Shown here: positions 1 to 7,154 of the stretch, piece by piece
How positions within the stretch are numbered: the stretch's first letter is position 1
How the letters are laid out: every line of letters starts with the position of its first letter
Assembly: GCA_027001645.1 (NCBI GenBank)
Contig: JALTMP010000363.1
Coordinates: 1-34,389, forward strand
Source of the DNA: Candidatus Heimdallarchaeota archaeon
GTDB taxonomy: Archaea; Asgardarchaeota; Heimdallarchaeia; Heimdallarchaeales; JAJRWK01
Direction of reading: 5' to 3'
Length of the DNA stretch: 34,389 nt
Program-made: the position numbers and the translations under genes
Notes under the pieces: generated by a model
What the model was told of the DNA's origin: nothing
Database searches by the model: none
Seen by the model: only the letters and a program-made list of their open reading frames with translations

Positions 1-216
1 AAGAGTGATCTTCCACCCAAGGGAATTCGTGATTCTAGAATACGTCTTTTTGACAATGTTCTTCGAGTTATTTTCCTGATTTGCCGCCACATAGTCCACC
101 TAGTTAATAGCTGACTAATATTTCCACCATTTTATTAAAATATTTATGGTGATCTTATTCAATTCATTAAAGGTTTATATATTGCTGAGAAAAAAAATAT
201 AATTAGGAGATCGAAA
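1..216. other. Left-edge stretch with no assignable gene
   Basis: An AT-rich stretch between the window edge and the stop of the longin-like gene. Forward frame 1 is open from the edge to a TGA near base 114, and frame 2 to a TGA near base 78, so the last residues of a truncated gene could lie here. Neither short peptide shows a recognisable motif. The rest is A/T-rich spacer just past the 3' end of the minus-strand gene. Confidence 0.3.
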
Positions 217-825
217 TTAGCGGAATAAAGAAGTGAGCTTTTTCCATAGCGATTTGTGGTTTTCCGACAAGGATGATGTAACTTCTTTGCTGATTTCAGA
301 ATCAAAATAAGGGGTTTCCTCATCAAACTGCTGATTGCTAAGCTTGCTTTTTCCATGATTTAGAGACATCTCGGTTTCATAAACTAAGTTGTCAATTATG
401 GGGCTAATGTCATAGGGATCAAATTCGAATGTTTCCGATCTCTGCTCATTCGCTTCAAAAGAGTGCATGAGTTCGAGAGAGGTCTCTAGGGCATCGAAAA
501 ACATCTCGATATGAGATTGCATTTCTTTAAGTGTTCTCTCATCAAGAGAGTTCTTTTCGACGATTAGTTCTGCAACGCAAATGAAATCATAAGAGTTGGA
601 AAAAAAGTATTGTCTGTTTTCAAACCCAATGTTTCTCAGTTTTTGATTGAGTGTGGTTTCACCAAATTTGTTGATTGCTGTCAAGAAACCCGAAATCAAT
701 TCAATGCTAGTGTTTTCTTCATTTGCTCTCTGGTACATTTTTGCAAAAACAGGAATCCCATCTTGATTAATGATATAAATCCCGCTGAAACCGTAAGAAA
801 TGCTGTCGGCTTTATCACTACTCAT
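217..825 (-). CDS. Longin-like domain protein
   Basis: A 202-residue soluble protein. Residues about 10-120 look like a longin/roadblock-type fold: a first strand of the form GIYIINQDGIPVF, a turn, a helix beginning ISGFLTAINKF, then strands around the FENRQYFF segment, and a long helix at 95-115. In eukaryotes longin domains occur in SNAREs, adaptor small subunits, SRP receptor alpha and GTPase exchange factors, and Asgard genomes carry many stand-alone versions. The tail (about 130-202) is acidic and probably flexible. There is no membrane anchor. It is monocistronic. A TATA-like AAATATAAAT lies about 65 bases upstream on the minus strand, and the ATG has only a weak GTGAG ribosome site. 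The fold assignment is pattern-based; the partner is unknown, though a small GTPase gene lies 3.5 kb away. Confidence 0.6.
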   Translation of the reverse strand: MSSDKADSISYGFSGIYIINQDGIPVFAKMYQRANEENTSIELISGFLTAINKFGETTLNQKLRNIGFENRQYFFSNSYDFICVAELIVEKNSLDERTLKEMQSHIEMFFDALETSLELMHSFEANEQRSETFEFDPYDISPIIDNLVYETEMSLNHGKSKLSNQQFDEETPYFDSEISKEVTSSLSENHKSLWKKLTSLFR

Positions 826-1336
826 GCTCTCACTTCGATCCCGTTGAAGACTGGGGGGCCTATTAAAACGGGTCCTCTGCTGTTCAATTTATATTTTAGT
901 TTTTTAAGTAATCTGATATTCATCGCACAGTAAATTTGCTCCTACCTGATCTTTTTTTTGTATTTGATTCTGCGGCTGTAGTGAAAGAAAAAATGTTTAG
1001 TTTTATGAAGGATGTGATTTTCATATGTTTCTTCGTTTTGATGGCAGAAATTCACCTAGCTAACACGTCTTCTTCGCTGTTGATTTCTCGGAAAAAAACA
1101 AACATTTTTTTGGGTTGTTCCCCTCCTTTTTGTGAAAAAATGCTCACTTGTTTCATTGGTTGTCTAACCATCGACATGGCTGAAAGAAAAACATTCTTCA
1201 ATGCTCTGAATGCTTATCACGAGATTGGCAACGCGACTAAAACTTTTTCTTAAGATCCGACTATAGACTGCCCATAACGAATTGAGTCAAGCCAAATTCC
1301 AGCAAATACATAAGGATCATCTACCTCCTTCGAATC
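826..1336. other. Intergenic region, no supported gene
   Basis: About 510 bases between the divergent longin-like and MazG-like genes. It holds the TATA-like element of the minus-strand gene (around 886-898) and probably the promoter of the MazG-like gene (an AAATACATAA-like stretch about 30 bases before its ATG). The track ORF at 936..1253 begins with TTG without a ribosome site, and its Phe-rich product merely reflects T-runs. A minus-strand ORF of about 42 codons around 1070-1200 is not convincing either. Confidence 0.5.
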
Positions 1337-1687
1337 ATGGAGTTAAGCCACATTCAAGAAGAATTCACTCAATTCATCAAAAGACGAGGATGGGATAGAT
1401 TTCCTGCTACCCAAGTTTTTACCCACCTGATAGAGGAGATCGGGGAAATCGGAAAACACCTACTGTATGAAGAAGGTTATAAAATTAAAGGACTTGGTCA
1501 TGAGGGTGCAGGAACCTCAATTTCACAAGAATTCGCCCAAGCTTTCAATCTTCTGTTACAATTGGCTATCATTCACAATGTTGACCTTGAAAGCGCTTGG
1601 AAAGAAGAATTTTCAACAATGGAACAAAGATTCCCGGAGGATGAATGGCGTCTAGCAATGGGTATTGACGATGATATATTAGAATAG
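1337..1687 (+). CDS. MazG-like nucleotide pyrophosphohydrolase-fold protein
   Basis: A 116-residue, nearly all-helical protein resembling the MazG/NTP-PPase superfamily, which hydrolyses nucleoside triphosphates to monophosphates using Mg2+ held by EExxE and ExxD helices. The first motif is visible as IEEIGEIGKHLL near residues 34-45. The second helix reads SQEFAQAFNLLLQLA near 65-79, so the Asp of ExxD appears replaced by Gln. Length fits single-domain members of about 100-120 residues. The ATG has no Shine-Dalgarno (upstream is CTACCTCCTTCG), and a TATA-like stretch about 30 bases upstream suggests a leaderless transcript. If the Asp is truly missing, the protein may be weakly active or a binding protein. 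It stands alone, so substrate cannot be inferred. Confidence 0.65.
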   Translation: MELSHIQEEFTQFIKRRGWDRFPATQVFTHLIEEIGEIGKHLLYEEGYKIKGLGHEGAGTSISQEFAQAFNLLLQLAIIHNVDLESAWKEEFSTMEQRFPEDEWRLAMGIDDDILE

Positions 1688-1762
1688 CTCATCCATCTAC
1701 GGAACGCGTTTTTGCGTTTCATAAGAAAATCTTATTTTGGAGTCAATCTGGGCATTTGCTAA

Positions 1763-2506
1763 CTAAATCAGTGTTAATGGCCGTTCAAGCTTTATAGGGT
1801 GCAAAGTGCCATTTTCAATTTTAACAATGGTATCGGCTTGCTTTGCTACTTTCATGTCGTGGGTAATCATGATAAGGGTTTGGTTCTCTGTATCGCTTAT
1901 GTCCCTCAGAAGCGATAAGATTACATTAGTTGATATTTCGTCGAGGTCTGCTGTGGGCTCATCTGCGAGGATAATTCGAGGACGGTTGGCTAGAGCCCTT
2001 GCAATGGCTACTCTCTGTTGCTCTCCTCCACTCAGTTCTGCAGGAATGTGGTGAGCACGATCAGATAACTCTACTTTTTCTAGTAACCCGGAAACTCGCT
2101 CTTCCCTTTCTTTTTTTGGGATACCTGTCAGTAGCATTGGCAACTCAACATTCTGGAATGCAGTTAGGACCGGGATTAAATTATGTTGTTGGAAAATAAA
2201 GCCAATTTCTTTTCTTCGAAGGTTGAGCAGTTCTTTTCCTTTTGCTTTGGTAATACTTTTTCCATTTAGGAGAACGGTGCCTGAGTCTGGTTTTTCTAAT
2301 GTTCCAAGAATTCTGAGTAATGTTGATTTACCCGCCCCGGATCGTCCAATGATACTGAAAAATTCTCCCTCATAGACATCAAATGAAACGTCTTTGAGTA
2401 CTTCGAGCGATCCTCTACTTGTCTCGTATTTTTTTGATAGTTTTTTGACTGAGATCAAAGGCATGCTCATGGAAGAAGCAAGTGAAGAGTCGCTTAATGA
2501 ATTCAA
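1763..2506 (-). CDS. ABC transporter ATP-binding protein (LolD/MacB-type)
   Basis: A 247-residue nucleotide-binding subunit. It shows Walker A GRSGAGKST near residue 54, a Q-loop FIFQQHN, signature LSGGEQQRVAIARAL, Walker B IILADEPTADLD and H-loop ITHD. The LADEPTADLD and FQQHNLIP patterns are those of the LolD/MacB/FtsE-like family, which normally works with a FtsX/MacB-type permease to move lipids or peptides or to power envelope remodelling. No such permease is in the window; the only neighbour on this strand is the small membrane protein 67 bases upstream. The start is TTG, supported by GAGGTGA four bases upstream; internal Met codons 13 and 15 are alternatives. The ribosome site lies within an AGGTG-A-CACCT inverted repeat. 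Confidence 0.85.
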   Translation of the reverse strand: MNSLSDSSLASSMSMPLISVKKLSKKYETSRGSLEVLKDVSFDVYEGEFFSIIGRSGAGKSTLLRILGTLEKPDSGTVLLNGKSITKAKGKELLNLRRKEIGFIFQQHNLIPVLTAFQNVELPMLLTGIPKKEREERVSGLLEKVELSDRAHHIPAELSGGEQQRVAIARALANRPRIILADEPTADLDEISTNVILSLLRDISDTENQTLIMITHDMKVAKQADTIVKIENGTLHPIKLERPLTLI

Positions 2507-2573
2507 GGTGTCACCTCATCCCAATATCCATTGGATCTGATAATTGGCCTCGCCAAGTATGAGGGGCTTGGGA

Positions 2574-2981
2574 TCAATATGAAGATTCTGGTGCAACGAT
2601 ATTTGCAAGAACTAACCCTACCCCCACGAATGAGCTTAAACCACTAGTGATTGCCAGCCAGACAACCACACCTGCAGAAGGTGCGTCTTGAACTAGCGCG
2701 CTTGCCACTCGGTCTGTTAAGAAAAATAAGTAAAATACTCCTAAGATGATAATCGCACCCAGGAAGATAGAGGCATAAGCCAGATACTCTTGCCTATAGG
2801 TGTTTCTTGTTCTTGCTTTTCTACTATTGAGGTTACCCAAAGCTATTCCACCAAGAATTCCGAAGATCCAGAATAGTCCCAGCCAAAAATAGGAATTAGT
2901 GAAGAACATTGTAACTATTCCGGCGAGAAAGATGCTCGCGACTGTGAGTAATCCTCCAATTGCCGTTCCTACGCTACTCAT
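2574..2981 (-). CDS. Small four-helix membrane protein, function unknown
   Basis: A 135-residue, strongly hydrophobic protein with about four predicted membrane segments (roughly residues 5-27, 30-49, 68-91 and 102-128). A basic loop with RKARTRNTYRQEY lies between segments 2 and 3, which by the positive-inside rule would be cytoplasmic. No family is recognised. The ATG is preceded by GAGGTAA five bases upstream. It precedes the ABC ATPase gene on the same strand with 67 bases between, so co-transcription is possible, and it may be an accessory membrane component of that ATPase. It is too short and has no large extracellular domain, so it is not a normal MacB/FtsX permease. Confidence 0.6.
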   Translation of the reverse strand: MSSVGTAIGGLLTVASIFLAGIVTMFFTNSYFWLGLFWIFGILGGIALGNLNSRKARTRNTYRQEYLAYASIFLGAIIILGVFYLFFLTDRVASALVQDAPSAGVVVWLAITSGLSSFVGVGLVLANIVAPESSY

Positions 2982-3128
2982 ACTACTTACCTCTTCTATT
3001 GAAATAACGGATTCGACTTTTAAGAACGTGTCGCAATTAAAAAAAAATGCGTCTAGCTTTGATCCAAAAGAATACCATTGTAACGAAAATGTTTTCCTTT
3101 AAGGTTCAAACTACATCATAGGTTGACC

Positions 3129-3710
3129 ATGTCAAAGAGTCTAGACGATTTTTTTTCCGAGTCTGATGAGAAACAAGAACGTTCCAAAAAAAAGGAGAAC
3201 GAAAGCAACTCTCAGGAAGCATTAAGCGGATCTGCTGGATTGTCTGATTCTGATGGTCCTTCTGAAAAAGCTTCGTCTCTTAAAATGGCTACAAACAAGG
3301 CTCTAGCTGAAGCAGAGAACGATTACGACAAACAACCTCCGGTGGAAAAATCTGCCTCCAACCAAAGTCCGGAAGGAGAGCCTATCTCAGATTCTGCGGG
3401 TACAGGCAAGGAAAAAGATAAGTCAGAACAAACTGTAGCTTTCATCTCTTCTAATTCTGGAACTCGGCTTTCTCTCAGTTCTATTATCTTCAGACGCCCC
3501 GTCCAACCTAGCCGATTGAGACCAATTAACCCCCTGGAACTAATTGAAACGATTAGAAAAATCCCCGGCTATAGCAATCGATTAGTCTATGTTAAGGAAC
3601 ATGTTCTTCCAAAGAATCCCAACATTTCAAAGGAAGAGCTCTCCATTCTCCTAGCTATTACTGTTGGTGAGGCCGCTGTGTTATTATTCGATGCTAAAAG
3701 GACGTCTTGA
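3129..3710 (+). CDS. Hypothetical protein, disordered N-terminus with small C-terminal domain
   Basis: About 193 residues from the ATG at 3129; the track begins six bases earlier at TTG. Residues about 1-100 are rich in Ser, Glu, Lys, Asp, Asn and Gln and look intrinsically disordered. Residues about 120-193 are more ordered, with an amphipathic helix NPLELIETIRKIPGY, a segment of Lys, Val and Pro, and a closing helix ISKEELSILLAITVGEAAVLLFD. No signal peptide, membrane segment or catalytic motif is seen. I do not recognise the family. The C-terminal part could be a small protein-interaction domain, with the N-terminus a tether. It converges with the phosphatase gene, 18 bases from that gene's stop. 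The ribosome site is weak (GGTTGA two bases before ATG). Confidence 0.6.
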   Translation: MSKSLDDFFSESDEKQERSKKKENESNSQEALSGSAGLSDSDGPSEKASSLKMATNKALAEAENDYDKQPPVEKSASNQSPEGEPISDSAGTGKEKDKSEQTVAFISSNSGTRLSLSSIIFRRPVQPSRLRPINPLELIETIRKIPGYSNRLVYVKEHVLPKNPNISKEELSILLAITVGEAAVLLFDAKRTS

Positions 3711-3728
3711 ATATGCCTCGCATGTTTT

Positions 3729-4202
3729 TTAGATCAAGTGCTCTTTCCCATTTCTGGGCTTGTAATCTAAGACAAATTTTTCCTGCACATAAGATTCAAT
3801 TGATCCCGGTCTTAAGGATCTGATTTTGGTTAATGCTTCTTTCGGCTTCATTCCATGAAACTCTATGAGATAGATCGCAAGCATTGTTCCGGTTCTCCCC
3901 ATACCATATTTACAGTGGATCCCTACCCTTTTTCCTTCTCTTTTGAATTTTGAAATAATATTCAAAAATTGTTCAATAGTTTCGTCGCCAGGAATACCCA
4001 TGTCCTTTATTGGCAAATGCTTAACTTGGATTTGGTATGCTCCAGCCAAGTCAGAATCAGCTGGAGTGTTACTAAGACTAATAATTACGTCAACTCCTTG
4101 CTCCCTCAGAAAGTGAAAGTGTTCTTCTGTCCATGGAAACGCAAATCCTGCTACAGTGTCATCTATCCACGAGAATCGAAATGAAAATCGAATCATATCC
4201 AT
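3729..4202 (-). CDS. Dual-specificity protein phosphatase, DUSP23-like
   Basis: A 157-residue protein tyrosine/dual-specificity phosphatase. The CX5R P-loop is HCKYGMGRTG, with nucleophile Cys97 and Arg103. A candidate general acid is Asp67 in LPIKDMGIPG. The N-terminal stretch WIDDTVAGFAFPW and the C-terminal IRSLRPGSIESYVQEK match my memory of human DUSP23 (VHZ) block by block, a compact single-domain phosphatase; archaeal homologues of this type also exist. It should remove phosphate from Tyr/Ser/Thr of proteins in the cytosol, or possibly from another phospho-substrate. It has no ribosome site and a T/A-rich element about 25-30 bases upstream, consistent with a leaderless transcript. It is transcribed divergently from the small GTPase gene. 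Confidence 0.88.
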   Translation of the reverse strand: MDMIRFSFRFSWIDDTVAGFAFPWTEEHFHFLREQGVDVIISLSNTPADSDLAGAYQIQVKHLPIKDMGIPGDETIEQFLNIISKFKREGKRVGIHCKYGMGRTGTMLAIYLIEFHGMKPKEALTKIRSLRPGSIESYVQEKFVLDYKPRNGKEHLI

Positions 4203-4341
4203 AAATTATTCGAAGATGTAACGAAAATAAATTCTCTTCTCTTCGGGGATTGTAAACGATCGTAAGTATTTGATGCTTGTTCAAGGATAAATATCTGAAA
4301 ATCCTTATAGGGCATGCGAGAGAAAAATCAATTGACGGCTT

Positions 4342-4908
4342 GTGCAAGGAAGTAGCTATTTTCTAAAAATTGTTCTCATGGGTGAAGGTGCCGTTGGGAA
4401 AACCTCTCTCCGCAACCGTTACATGGGAAAAGGTTTCAAAACTCAGCATCTCATGACTATAGGTGCTGATTTTTCGACCCATCGACAGGTTATTGACGGG
4501 AATGCTGTCACATGGCAAATCTGGGATTTGGCTGGTCAGCAAAGCTTCCAAAGCGTGAGACAAAGATTCTTTAAGGGTGCAATGGGCGGTCTGCTGGTTT
4601 TCGATGTTACTCGGCCGGAAACTTTCATGGCATTGCCCCAATGGATTGAGGAATTGTGGCGAAACAGTGGTAGAGGAGTCGTCCCAATGGTTCTGCTTGG
4701 CAATAAGGCTGACCTTAAACGCGCTGTATCCAAGAAACAAGCCGAAGAATATGCTAAACTGCTCAGTCGAACGGTTAAACAGTATGGATTTACCATGCAA
4801 TACCTCGATACTTCTGCCAAAACAGGGCTTAATGTGAAAGAAGCTTTTGAACTTCTAGGACGACAAATAATTCACGCAATTCAGTCAGGAAAACTAAATC
4901 TCGCTTAA
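4342..4908 (+). CDS. Ras/Rab-type small GTPase
   Basis: A 188-residue GTP-binding switch protein with all five G motifs: G1 GEGAVGKTS (residues about 14-22), G2 Thr in MTIGADF, G3 WDLAGQ with the catalytic Gln, G4 NKAD and G5 TSAK. The G2-G3 spacing and the IGADF effector segment are most like Rab/Ras proteins. There is no C-terminal Cys for prenylation, so membrane attachment, if any, must come through a partner. Asgard genomes encode many such GTPases. The start is GTG at 4342, the first start after an in-frame TGA at 4333; the next ATG would delete strand beta1. No Shine-Dalgarno is visible; TATA-like GATAAATATC near 4286 or TTATAG near 4305 could drive a short-leader transcript. No exchange factor or activating protein is recognised nearby. 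Confidence 0.92.
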   Translation: MQGSSYFLKIVLMGEGAVGKTSLRNRYMGKGFKTQHLMTIGADFSTHRQVIDGNAVTWQIWDLAGQQSFQSVRQRFFKGAMGGLLVFDVTRPETFMALPQWIEELWRNSGRGVVPMVLLGNKADLKRAVSKKQAEEYAKLLSRTVKQYGFTMQYLDTSAKTGLNVKEAFELLGRQIIHAIQSGKLNLA

Positions 4909-4917
4909 GGCCCCAGA

Positions 4918-4950
4918 AACAAAAGAAAAAGAAAAACAAAAAAGAAGAGA
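4918..4950 (-). terminator. Poly-T terminator of the RHH gene
   Basis: On the minus strand this is a run of T-tracts (TTTTTTGTTTTTC and so on) beginning about 35 bases after the stop of the ribbon-helix-helix gene, the usual form of an archaeal intrinsic terminator. It also lies just past the stop of the GTPase gene on the other strand, where it reads as poly-A. Confidence 0.45.
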
Positions 4951-4983
4951 GATACGTTTCAAGTATCCATGAGAACGGCTTCA

Positions 4984-5154
4984 CTATTCTCTTTCTAGCT
5001 GTATTTGTGATCTTCTGTACCAAAGCTCTTCCTTCAATAAGTCGCGAATTGCGACTCGAATCGCCTCGGATCGATTGGGATATTTTTGCATTCTTACTAA
5101 TTCGTCTAGGTCATGGAGATATTCTCCCGGTAAGTGTACGGTTACTAGCCTCAT
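4984..5154 (-). CDS. Ribbon-helix-helix (CopG/Arc-type) DNA-binding protein
   Basis: A 56-residue ORF, too short for the supplied track. It starts MRLVTVHLPGEYL, followed by HDLDELVRMQKYPNRSEAIRVAIRDLLKEEL. This is the classic ribbon-helix-helix layout: a short N-terminal beta strand with alternating residues (RLVTVHLP), helix A (DLDELVRM), the turn YPNRSEAIR that begins helix B, and a final helix. Such proteins dimerise, put the strand pair in the DNA major groove, and often repress their own promoter. The ATG has a strong AAGGAGGTAA nine bases upstream. A TTTTAAAC TATA-like box and an 8-base palindrome lie upstream. No toxin partner adjoins it, so it is more likely a stand-alone regulator than an antitoxin. 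Confidence 0.85.
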   Translation of the reverse strand: MRLVTVHLPGEYLHDLDELVRMQKYPNRSEAIRVAIRDLLKEELWYRRSQIQLERE

Positions 5155-5160
5155 CTTCCA

Positions 5161-5202
5161 ATTACCTCCTTACCACTGTTGATCTCGAGAGAGTTTAAAA
5201 CC
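5161..5202 (-). promoter_or_regulatory. Promoter, ribosome site and possible operator of the RHH gene
   Basis: Reading the minus strand there is GGTTTTAAAC (TATA-like, about 5193-5202), then the perfect palindrome TCTCGAGA at 5183-5190, then AAGGAGGTAA at about 5164-5173. The palindrome sits between the TATA-like box and the expected start of transcription, a typical place for an autoregulatory operator. Operator function is inferred. Confidence 0.4.
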
Positions 5203-5363
5203 AAAGATAATACTGAGATGCTACTTGCTTATTTCGTTTCCACTGCAACTCTTGGAAACACTAAGCCTTGATTGGAACACACCGTATTATCCTCCGTATC
5301 GTTCCCGCTAACACAATCAAAATGCTTATCCCTTTTTCATAGCAACTAGTGACGGGATAGATT

Positions 5364-6311
5364 ATGCTATTTGAAGATGGAATCATCGAACGCATGTGGG
5401 GCTCAAGCCGAATTCGCCACGGCACAAATAGATTGAAAAGAGGCTTTGCCCGAATGGTCAAGCACGGTGCCGTGTTTGATGTCACAAACGCAGAACAAGC
5501 AGCAATAGCAGAAGATGCTGGTGCAGTTGCAGTAATGGTTCTGGATAAGCTTCCCGCTGATATTCGTGCTGCGGGCGGTGTTGCTCGCATGGCCTCTGTA
5601 GATGCCATTGAGGCCGTCATGGATCACATCACCATTCCAGTCATGGCAAAGTGCCGCATTGGACACACGGAGGAAGCTCTTTTGCTTCAAGAAATCGGAA
5701 TCGACATGATTGATGAAAGCGAGGTGCTTACTCCTGCAAATGAAGCTTCTCATGTATGGAAGTGGGATTTTACAGTGCCTTTCGTGAATGGCTGTAGGGA
5801 CCTAGGTGAAGCTCTCCGCCGTATTGAAGAAGGAGCAGCAATGATTAGAACCAAGGGAGAGGCCGGAACCGGAAATGTTGCAGAGGCAATCAGACATATG
5901 CGCATGGTCAATCTGGGCATTCGCCAACTCCAAGCAAACCTTGATGATCCACAAGAGCTCATGATCCTTGCTCGTGAAATGAGAGTGAGCTATGAGCTTG
6001 CTTTGGAAACAGCAAAGCTTGGACGACTCCCCGTTGTGAACTTTGCTGCAGGAGGAATTGCCACGCCCGCCGATGCAGCAATGATGATGAGAATGGGCGT
6101 TGATGGTGTTTTCGTCGGCTCTGGGATTTACAAATCACAGGATCCCGAAGTAAGGGCTGAAGCAATTGTTTATGCTGTAGCCAATTGGGAAGACGCAGAA
6201 AAGGTCTTGGAGGCTCAATCCATGGTATCAGAGAAGAAGAGCATGACTGGCATCGATATTCAGACCTTGGCAGAAGCAGAAAAAATTCAGTATCGCGGTG
6301 CTCAACTTTAG
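5364..6311 (+). CDS. pdxS: Pyridoxal 5'-phosphate synthase, PdxS lyase subunit
   Basis: A TIM-barrel subunit of the R5P-dependent PLP synthase. It condenses ribose 5-phosphate, glyceraldehyde 3-phosphate and ammonia from PdxT to make PLP. Visible are FDVTNAEQ with the barrel Asp near residue 39, the Schiff-base Lys in MAKCRIGH (residue 96 in this numbering), the second active-site Lys in TKGEAGTGN (164), and the phosphate-binding segment [15 protein letters not shown]. At 315 residues it exceeds the usual 290-300, mainly by an N-terminal extension before [12 protein letters not shown], so ATG 5394 (residue 11) is a possible alternative start. Neither has a clear ribosome site. It forms an operon with pdxT, 9 bases from the preferred pdxT start. 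Confidence 0.97.
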   Translation: MLFEDGIIERMWGSSRIRHGTNRLKRGFARMVKHGAVFDVTNAEQAAIAEDAGAVAVMVLDKLPADIRAAGGVARMASVDAIEAVMDHITIPVMAKCRIGHTEEALLLQEIGIDMIDESEVLTPANEASHVWKWDFTVPFVNGCRDLGEALRRIEEGAAMIRTKGEAGTGNVAEAIRHMRMVNLGIRQLQANLDDPQELMILAREMRVSYELALETAKLGRLPVVNFAAGGIATPADAAMMMRMGVDGVFVGSGIYKSQDPEVRAEAIVYAVANWEDAEKVLEAQSMVSEKKSMTGIDIQTLAEAEKIQYRGAQL

Positions 6312-6320
6312 GTGGTGCAA

Positions 6321-6923
6321 ATGGGTAAGAAAATAGGAATTCTCGCCTTGCAAGGCGCTCTTGAAGAACATGAAGCAGCAATAAGAACCGCTGCAGAGGC
6401 ACTTGATATTGATGTTAGCACTGTACGCATCAATCGCACAAGTCAGCTTTCAGACATTGACGCAGTTGTTCTCCCTGGCGGCGAGAGCACCTCGATGAAA
6501 AGCATTGGTCGAAAATTGGGTCTGTTCGAACCGCTTGCAGAGAAAATTCGCGATGGGATGCCTGCTTTTGGTACCTGTGCTGGAGCTATTCTTCTAGCAA
6601 AAGAAGTTCGTAGAAAGAAGGGAGAGCCCATCACGACAGGAGTTATGCCCATACTCGACATGGTGATAATAAGAAACGGCTATGGTAGACAACGGGAATC
6701 CTTTGAGGTTCCATTAAGCGTTCCAGAACTTGATCTGGAATTAGACGGTGTTTTTATTCGAGCCCCGATTATTGAAAAAGTAGAAGATGGCGTAAAGGTT
6801 CTAGCAACTTTTGAAGACCAACCTGTATTGGTCGAGCAAGAAAATGTACTTGCCTCAACATTTCACCCCGAACTGAGCAATACCACTGCTATACACAAGT
6901 ACTTTTTGAAGAAAATCCTTTAA
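6321..6923 (+). CDS. pdxT: Pyridoxal 5'-phosphate synthase, PdxT glutaminase subunit
   Basis: A class I glutamine amidotransferase that hydrolyses glutamine and channels ammonia to PdxS. From ATG 6321 it has about 200 residues, the family's usual length. It begins MGKKIGILALQG, has the LPGGEST loop near 51-57, the nucleophile Cys86 in GTCAGA, and the His182-Glu184 pair in FHPELS. The track starts at GTG 6312, which adds three residues; ATG 6321 is preferred because GGTGGT precedes it by four bases, the spacing seen elsewhere in this window. It directly follows pdxS. The segment VIIRNGYGRQRESFE is the family's conserved interface region. Confidence 0.97.
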   Translation: MGKKIGILALQGALEEHEAAIRTAAEALDIDVSTVRINRTSQLSDIDAVVLPGGESTSMKSIGRKLGLFEPLAEKIRDGMPAFGTCAGAILLAKEVRRKKGEPITTGVMPILDMVIIRNGYGRQRESFEVPLSVPELDLELDGVFIRAPIIEKVEDGVKVLATFEDQPVLVEQENVLASTFHPELSNTTAIHKYFLKKIL

Positions 6924-7154
6924 CCGCCATTCTACGAACCTTTGGCACTATTTTTCCCCTATTCTTTATTGATCCTTTTCATGGGCTTTTAGTCTGATAA
7001 CTTTCCGCTATTCGTGTTCCTAGGCCGTTCTTTTAACCAATCCTTAGTTTGCGTATTCTCCTCAATGTCTGATTAGAAGCGAAATGTTCTTCTCTCGTAA
7101 AAGTTAAATTGAATAGGTCTGTTTATTATCACGGCACCATTGGAGGTGTAGGCT

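Noticed and set aside
1-114. Open forward frame from the window edge
   Set aside because: Could be the end of a truncated gene, but the 37 visible residues show no motif, and another forward frame is also open.
610-933. Track ORF of 107 residues on the plus strand
   Set aside because: It lies largely opposite the longin-like gene, has no ribosome site, and its product has no recognisable features.
1070-1200. Short minus-strand ORF (about 42 codons) with ordinary amino acid composition
   Set aside because: No ribosome site or promoter is visible and there is no family resemblance; too short to accept alone.
936-1253. Track ORF of 105 residues on the plus strand
   Set aside because: Starts with TTG without a ribosome site; its Phe/Cys/Ser-rich composition comes from T-runs in AT-rich spacer.
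4918-5023. Track ORF 4829..5023 on the minus strand covering this T-rich stretch
   Set aside because: The Phe-run product arises from the poly-T terminator of the RHH gene; it is not a protein.
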